Positions 57,788 through 64,000 of a stretch of DNA of 64,000 nucleotides are shown one piece after another. Origin of the DNA: Nymphaea colorata (lineage: Eukaryota > Streptophyta > Magnoliopsida > Nymphaeales > Nymphaeaceae); the NCBI RefSeq assembly GCF_008831285.2, contig NC_045141.1, positions 14,928,106 to 14,992,105 on the forward strand. Direction: 5' to 3'. A program made the translations under genes and the position numbers. The notes under the pieces were generated by a model, which made no database searches, was not told the DNA's origin, and was given only the letters and a program-made list of their open reading frames with translations. The stretch's first letter is position 1; every line of letters begins with the position of its first letter.

Positions 57788-60674
57788 TGAGGTTCCTTTT
57801 GGTCCGTTTGTTTTTATCTTACTATCTTTCAATTTGGGAAATTTTCTTTGAAATTTTTCCTGTGGCCCATGATGCGGTGAGAATTTGAGGCATCATCAAT
57901 GTGTAAAACAATCATGTTTTCCCACTCTTTTGGGGATAAAGAAGAGATAAATATCTAGTAATACCTGCTAATTCTTTGTTTTTTGGTATCTCCTTTCAAG
58001 TTCTTGCTTTTATAATGTTCAGAAAAACCAACCTCGTCTTGTTTGGAAGCTGGTTCACCTTTGTCCTTCCTGTCAACAGAAGCCACCGAGATGGATTTGA
58101 GCAATTGAAAAAAGAGAAGATGATCACCAATAGTGGTGTTTTTCTGGATCCTCAGCTTGAAAGCAAATTGGCAGCATGAACTCGCACCAATTATCTAGAA
58201 ACAACGAGCACAGTGGGATCTTCACCTAAAGTCGGATGAGCCATGGGCTGAGTTGCTGGGGTCCCGACTTGGTTGGACTCCTAGTGCTAACTTGAATTTG
58301 GACACAGTTGGACCAAAAGCAGGTAGGACTAACTATTCAGGAAATTGTATTCTGTAAAAACTTCAAGCTTGAAAATTTTGTTGTTGTTTTAGTTATAACA
58401 AGAAAGGACATTTAATTGATTCAACTTCCAATATCTATTCTTCAATTTCCATGTGTAGATAAGATCTGTTTCATTTTGTGAATTTTTTGAGCCTTTCTTT
58501 GTCTAAATGATTCTAAAGGTGCACTTTTTTTGTCTGGCTTTATTTTTCTCTTTGTTGGGAACCTGTACCTATTTCTTCTAGGATCTTCTATCATCACATG
58601 CTGCAATCAATGCCTGCCTGCTTGTTTTGCTTGAACGCAAACTTTAATGATTTTTTGCACATGCAGCAGTTTAATCTTTCTTACACCTGTACCCTTTTTC
58701 CTTATGGCAGTACCAGTACTGGTCCTACTTTGGGTTCAATTGGCTATCATTGTACCGTCCTTTTTCTGCTGCACAGGGGGGAGGGGGGGAGGATTACATC
58801 ATGCTTCTTTCCTAAACCAACCAAAATCTGAAAATTTTGAATTTTCTTGGAAGTTTGAGATGAATGGCCTTCATAAATCCAGCTGGTTGGAGTAATTTCC
58901 CATGGTTTGCTTTTGATGGAAGGAGAAGTATATCTTTTCATCTTGAGCTCAAAATCTCACAATTGTTTTGGTAAATGGGTCATGTATGATACTGTGAATT
59001 CCTTCTACATGTTTGTTCTAGGGTCTTTGCTTCTGGTTGCATGTGGATTCTTGTCCTGTTGCCTTCTAGTGAATGGATGACATACAGAAGAAAAGAGTCA
59101 AACTTTACTAAAGAAAAGGCATGACTTTTGGCTTTTCTATTCAATCCTGAGTCATCTTTGAATTACTATTGGATTGAGATCTGCGTGATTTTGCTTTTGA
59201 TTTTGTCTAGAAGGCAGTCTGCCATCGAATATGATTTTAGGTGCCATTTATGCATTGTATTCTCCATTTGAAATTGAAAACAAGGGAACTTTAGACCACA
59301 AGGAAAAAATGCAGCTCATGGACACGTTATTTCTTCCAAAGAAGAAAGAGGAAGAAAAGCAGATATGGAGAATACCATGAAGATGTCCACAGAGAAGGTT
59401 TGCTGCTTGAAATGTGGAGCAGAGATGGACAGTTTGTACACTCAGGAACAAGACGGTTATGCCATATCGAGATGTATTAGCTTCTGATTCGAGGCAATAT
59501 AAACCCTCTGTAAAGACAAACTCATGCAAGCCTTAGGCATAAAAGTGTGTTTTTCTGTAAAGAAGATAACAATCAAAGTTCTGAGCATAACATAAGGTTA
59601 CTGTCTTTAGAAGAAATGACACTCCAAGTTGGAGGACAAATGGGAATTTTGCATAATTCTTCGAACGAAGAATTTCATGTAGACACCTTGCAATTGATCC
59701 ACATCAACATGTTTTCTTTTTTGAGCGACACAGGCATTGGACACCTCTATGTTCACTAGTTCTGCAATTCACACTTGAATGCATAGAAATCAGTAGGATG
59801 TCATTAAACATAAAGGGTGCTGAAAACATCAACATGAAGGTCATGTTCCTTCATTGATCTTTCTTGATCAATATCCCAAGTAATCATAGGTACCCCCTTG
59901 TTTGCACACAAGTAACCATGGTTCAACATGCATCTAGAGATCGGGACAGAGTCAAACTCTGTTGAGGTGTCCCTGAACACTTTTAGTACACTGATGGCTC
60001 TTCTGCTCCTAGTGAATGCTTATCGTGGCCATCTGTAGAGGACTAAGTGCCCATTGTGCTTGACAATACATTTTCTCAAACTCAGTTCGATTTTCTCTTT
60101 GTATTCATGAGCCCTTTCCTTCGATTGTATTAGTCTGCTTTGGCAACTACTAGGTCCTTAAATCTTGAAGAAGGACAAGAATTGAAGATATAACCTTACA
60201 ATCTGAAGGAGTCCATCTTAGGCCACAACGTACTTTAATCAACCTAATTCTCTCGTGAAAACGATAAGAACATTTCAACCACGTTTAGTTCACAAGATCA
60301 TCTCCAGACTTTTCTTTTTTACTGCTTTTTCTTTTTCTTTATGTAGTGGGTGGTCATCGTTTAAGCGTATTCAATGAAAGGTGGACACATTGAACCTTTT
60401 CCTTTTCTGATGAATAGTGCTTTTGGTGCCATGGCACGTCCAAAAGGTTGGAGGCTTAAAAAATTGATAAATGTATGTGGGTCACATTGAAGCAAGCCTC
60501 TGGAACCACCACCATTAAAGGACGTTTGATAATAATAAAAGCTTTGCATTCTTGGAACACATGTTCTTATACTATACGTCATAAGAACAACACGTTTCGG
60601 TTTCACATCGTCTAATTATGTATAGGATTTGACTGTTAGATCTTAGGAACCAAAATTTATAATTAAACTTAACA

Positions 60675-60763
60675 AATTGTTACTGTCTCGCGAACTTACC
60701 ACAAAAAAAAATTGTTACTGTCTCGCGAACTTACCACAAAAAACGCGAACTTACCACAAAAAA
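60675..60763. repeat. 35-bp tandem repeat, two and a half copies
   Basis: AATTGTTACTGTCTCGCGAA followed by CTTACCACAAAAAA occurs at 60675 and again at 60710. A third partial copy, CGCGAACTTACCACAAAAAA, covers 60744-60763. The copies are almost identical, so the expansion is recent. Confidence 0.9.
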
Positions 60764-62107
60764 GTTGAGATAGATTTATAGAACACTCATACACAGTGCT
60801 CTATGAATGTGCCCCAAGTTTTTAGGCATGTTCATGGGATAAGAACAATTTGTTACCATTGCCAAACTGAACATAAGAGAAGGACATGGCGTTGTATAAA
60901 CATGTATTCTCATAACACAATATTGTTCTTATCAAATACCTCTTAGAAGGTTGTTTGATGCGAGAAAGAGAATGTTGCATTTTGTTCCACTGAACACCAA
61001 TTTGGCAAAATGTCCGTTTGTCGACTGTCCCATGTTTGCATGGGCTCACAGTACAACAGAAGGAGGTGCCAGTTTGACCTACTGCATCAGAGTCTCAGAC
61101 AGTCTCTTAAAGGAAGAGACATGATTGTGTTGATCTATTGCCTGCTCTTTTGGATAGACCTGATGGGATTGATATTGTAAAAATAGAAGTTCCTTAAATT
61201 TAGGCTTTGAGATTAACCTATGCACTTCAGTTTGAGTGTTTGAAACCCAAAAATGTTTGATCCTACAAAATTAAAGTCACAATTTATTTCTAAATGCTTC
61301 AGATTCGTGTCAGCCTTAGATCTGTACTCAAATGCAAAAATGCATCCCTTCAGTCTGGAATCAAGTAATAATCAGATCCAGTTCAAGAGGTCCAGACTTG
61401 AGTCCACAAAAGAGTAAACCGAACTTGACCTGTTGCCAATCCTAAGCAAACAAAAGCAAAGTTCCACACTATTCGCAATTTGGGTGAACGGAGGCTAATC
61501 TCACTACCCGAGTGAAGGCTGAAGTCTCCCCTCTTCCCCCATCTCATAGGTTAAGGGTTGCTTTCGGTGGCTGGAGGAATCCCTAATTAAAAAGGTCAAA
61601 TAACTCACTAACTCAGATATTCTTTGGCTCCTTCAACTGTTGCTTCAAAGCCTAATGCGGGTTGGTGAACAACTTCGCCACCAAACACCTTTAGTTTAAT
61701 TGTAGAATCAAGATTCTACCAAAACCAACACCAAAACAGAACCATTTTAGTTGGCTTTCCAACCTTATATACATGCTTCTTATTTATTTATTGTCAAGCT
61801 AGGCTTAGGCAGCACGGCATTGCCCTCTATTGTTTGGCATAGTTCTACCAAATTATTGCTGAGACTGAAAAGTGGAACGAATTATTCATAATAGATCTCT
61901 AACTTTTTTATTCGTCTTCATTTTCACTTGTCGTCCTACTTTTGAAAATAACTCTCTCTTTCAATCAAACATAGTCAAGCTAGCAATTTCTCTTTTATCT
62001 CAATTCATCTTAAAACGATGTTAAGAATTGCCCCTCAAAATTAATGACCCACTGTTCTTAACTTTCAAGATGGAGATAATAGTCCTAGAAGAGAGTCCTC
62101 CACTTGC

Positions 62108-62179
62108 AATCAAACACCTAAAGAGAAAAAGATGTTCAACTCGAATCAAACACCTAAAGAGCAAAGGATGTTCAACTAA
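62108..62179. repeat. 36-bp tandem duplication
   Basis: AATCAAACACCTAAAGAG starts at 62108 and 62144; both copies continue with AAAAAGATGTTCAACT or CAAAGGATGTTCAACT. Confidence 0.85.
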
Positions 62180-62184
62180 AGGCT

Positions 62185-62471
62185 AGAAACCAAGACAGAC
62201 ATTTCATTAATAGTCTCCATTTATAAGCCCTTGAAAATCTCTCACAATCTTCGCGTGTGCGACCCAAGTCCGAGTGTTGAACCGGCTCTGATACCATTGT
62301 AACAACAACCCAACCCACTCTCGGGCTCAGGCTCCTAGTTCGACGAATCCCAACCCACCCCTATCAGTTTTGGCTTCACCAGGACAGTCATTTCATTAAT
62401 GGTCTCCATTTATAAGCAATTGAAAATCCCTCACAATCTTCGATACATGACTAAACTTTTGGGGTGTTACA
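62185..62471 (-). mobile_element. Second TRIM of the same family, minus strand
   Basis: Read on the minus strand, a 174-bp terminal repeat runs from 62471 (TGTAACACCCCAAAAGTTTA) to 62298 (TTGTTACA). The primer-binding site TGGTATCAGAGC follows (62296-62285), then CGGTTCAACACTCGGACTTG. A second, partly truncated terminal repeat starts near 62258 with CGAAGATTGTGAGAGATTTT, matching CGAAGATTGTGAGGGATTTT of the first. The start TGTAACAC(C/A)CCAAAA and the internal GGTTCAACACTCG are shared with the element at 54701. Confidence 0.75.
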
Positions 62472-63442
62472 ATCTTTGATGGTTATGAAACATAGTGTTT
62501 GACAATAGGAACACAATGTGAATGTTTCATGGTTTGTATTAAAGATTGGATGGATTCATGAGACATTTGAACATATGTTTTATGAATTTGCTCTAATATA
62601 AAGTGTTTTTAAAGTCTTTTTGTTAAATGAAACAATTTGTAATTGCTTCAAGATTTTGTTTTAAAAATTAAAGCAGATACATATAACATTTTTTAAGTTA
62701 TTCCGTAAACCTTCTCTAATTTTTGAGTTATATTTATGAAATAGTTACATACTCTTTAATTTGCCAAAGAGACCTTAGGATTACAAATGGGAAACCTTTT
62801 ACATTTTAGGTGCATTAAATTAATTTAGAATGCTCCCCATGTCGTGATTGACAATCAGAGCTTGAGCTATCTTGGGCTTTAGATGGTGTTTGATAAACTC
62901 GGAATTATGATCCTTAAGATTTGACAAATCATGGATTTAAGATCAGAACCTTCTCTTTCCAACATTTTTCAATGCAAAAGAAGTAAAATAAGGTTCTTTT
63001 TAAGTGTGGATCAGTTTGATGAACAATAGATTTTACCACGGATCTTTCGTTGAATCAGCAAAAGCATGTCATGTTATACCTACATTTGATTCATGGATTT
63101 CAAATCCGGAGTAATCAGTATCGTTGTTGTTATTAGAGAAAAAGAAAAGAAACAAGGGAACCAACTTGCACACCAGAATAGACATTCGATTCTCATATAA
63201 AATGCGGCTGTATTACTTCAGCTTTGATTTAACATTTCATGAAAAATAACAAGAACTTCTAAACCAGTAATCTTTTAGATGGGGATTTGTTGGCTTGCCG
63301 CGCCATGCCTCATTCCAACATTGTTTCAAATCCCACAAGCCAAAGGAAGAAAGCAAAAAGAACGAAAAAATTACAAAGATATAGCAGAAGTTGCAGGAAG
63401 GCCAAGCAGAGAGCAGCAAGACTGGTGGCTGTCCTTTTAGGC

Positions 63443-64000
63443 CTAGTAGAGACGTCGGCAGAGAGTGATGCCATCACCAACCGGAAGTTGGCAGATCTCG
63501 ATGCGAGGATCTGCAGCCAATGCCTTGTTGAGCTCCAAAACGAAGTCTCTGTAGTATCTCACATACTTCCTTAGTGGTGCATCCGGCGGCGCCACCACCG
63601 ATCCGTTCCAGAGGGTGTTGTCATAACCCATTACGCCACCAACCTTCACCAAATCGATCAGCCGCTTGTGGTAGTTCAGATAATTGTCCTTGTCGGCGTC
63701 CACGAAGATGAAATCGAACGATCCATGATTGTTTTTCTGCAACCAAATTTACCTCTCCAGTAAGAAACAGAAAGAGAAACCAAGAACAAGAATTCGTCCC
63801 GATTTTCTGAGACAGAGATGCTAAATTTCTCTTTGCAGAGAATGAGAACAACAATTTTTGGTGAATCTTTGAAGTTGGCACCCTAAGCTGATGAAAGGGA
63901 AAGCAGTTTTAGAAATAAATTTAGAAACTTCATGGTGGCGAACATACATCTTCAATCAACTGGTCAAGGACCGGCAACGCCGGGCCTTCTCGGAAATCGA
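63443..64000 (-). CDS. CCOAOMT: Caffeoyl-CoA O-methyltransferase, C-terminal two exons (partial)
   Basis: CCoAOMT methylates caffeoyl-CoA to feruloyl-CoA with S-adenosylmethionine and a divalent metal, in cytosolic lignin and phenylpropanoid synthesis. Two minus-strand exons are in the window: 64000-63948 (cut by the window end) and 63736-63443 with stop TAG. The first reads [17 protein letters not shown]. The second reads [20 protein letters not shown] with the metal-binding Asp pair of the DADKDN motif, [40 protein letters not shown] and the ending [17 protein letters not shown]. This makes 114 visible full codons of an expected about 245. The sequence is undamaged. The N-terminal exons lie to the right, outside the window. 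Confidence 0.95.

Larger units (their letters stand above)
57788..63442. other. Intergenic region between the PLC-X and CCoAOMT genes
   Basis: The left end is probable 3' UTR of the PLC-X gene. A 67-codon frame at 57976-58179 lies next to splice-like sites (CAACAG|AA near 58080) but matches no family. The 35-bp repeats at 60675-60763, the 36-bp duplication at 62108-62179 and the TRIM at 62185-62471 are listed separately. A segment at 62280-62380 reads GGCTCTGATACCATTGTAAC and is TRIM sequence. The right end (63190-63442) is probable 3' UTR of CCoAOMT. No gene recognised. Confidence 0.6.

Noticed and set aside
57976-58179. 67-codon frame downstream of the PLC-X gene
   Set aside because: The PLC-X frame already closes with a normal end at 57787; this frame has no known homologue and is probably 3' UTR.
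1-64000. tRNA, rRNA, CRISPR or a prokaryotic defence-like system
   Set aside because: No cloverleaf, rRNA core or regularly spaced repeat array was seen; the window is plant nuclear DNA with split genes.

Overview
The window is nuclear DNA of a flowering plant. The evidence is AT-rich sequence, genes split by many GT-AG introns, long repeat-filled introns, Ty1/copia remnants, terminal-repeat miniatures, and protein families with clear plant homologues: a Golgi UDP-GlcNAc transporter, a PTI1-like kinase, a plant PI-PLC X-domain protein and caffeoyl-CoA O-methyltransferase. I cannot name the species. Seven protein-coding genes can be rebuilt exon by exon from splice sites and recalled homologue sequences, and every reading frame closes exactly.

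Layout, left to right. (1) 2449-12796 (+): the last seven exons of UTP25/DEF, an SSU-processome protein, spread over 10 kb. Its introns carry copia pieces (about 2970-4905), an unclassified gag-like block (5119-5990) and a well-preserved non-autonomous DNA transposon (10941-12055) with 10-bp target-site duplications. (2) 12797-20097: repeat-rich intergenic DNA with a decayed copia reverse transcriptase (16058-17040, minus). (3) 20098-28263 (-): a complete ten-exon UGNT1-type nucleotide-sugar transporter (339 aa), with a local duplication that copied the end of exon 7 into the following intron. (4) 30202-35026 (-): a complete four-exon PTI1-like cytoplasmic kinase (364 aa). (5) 35027-40333: intergenic, holding a diverged direct repeat of 0.6-0.7 kb copies 1270 bp apart. 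(6) 40334-43325 (+): a complete five-exon gene for a small basic protein of unknown function (182 aa). (7) 44782-50960 (-): a complete nine-exon TATA-binding protein gene (200 aa) with an apparent GC-AG intron, a stop codon split by the last intron, and a collapsed copia element in intron 1. (8) 50961-55756: intergenic, with a TRIM-like element at 54701-55164. (9) 55757-57787 (+): a complete eight-exon PI-PLC X-domain protein. (10) 57788-63442: intergenic, with a second TRIM of the same family (about 62185-62471). (11) 63443-64000 (-): the last two exons of CCoAOMT, cut by the window end.

The genes do not form an operon-like unit; they are independent plant genes for ribosome biogenesis (UTP25), transcription (TBP), Golgi glycosylation (UGNT1), signalling (kinase), cell-surface or secreted function (PLC-X) and lignin/phenylpropanoid metabolism (CCoAOMT). 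I found no tRNA, rRNA, CRISPR array or prokaryotic system. The most unusual items are the GC-AG intron and split stop codon in TBP, the transposon family with conserved subterminal hairpins whose stem sequences differ between copies, the TRIM family, and the exon-tail duplication in UGNT1.
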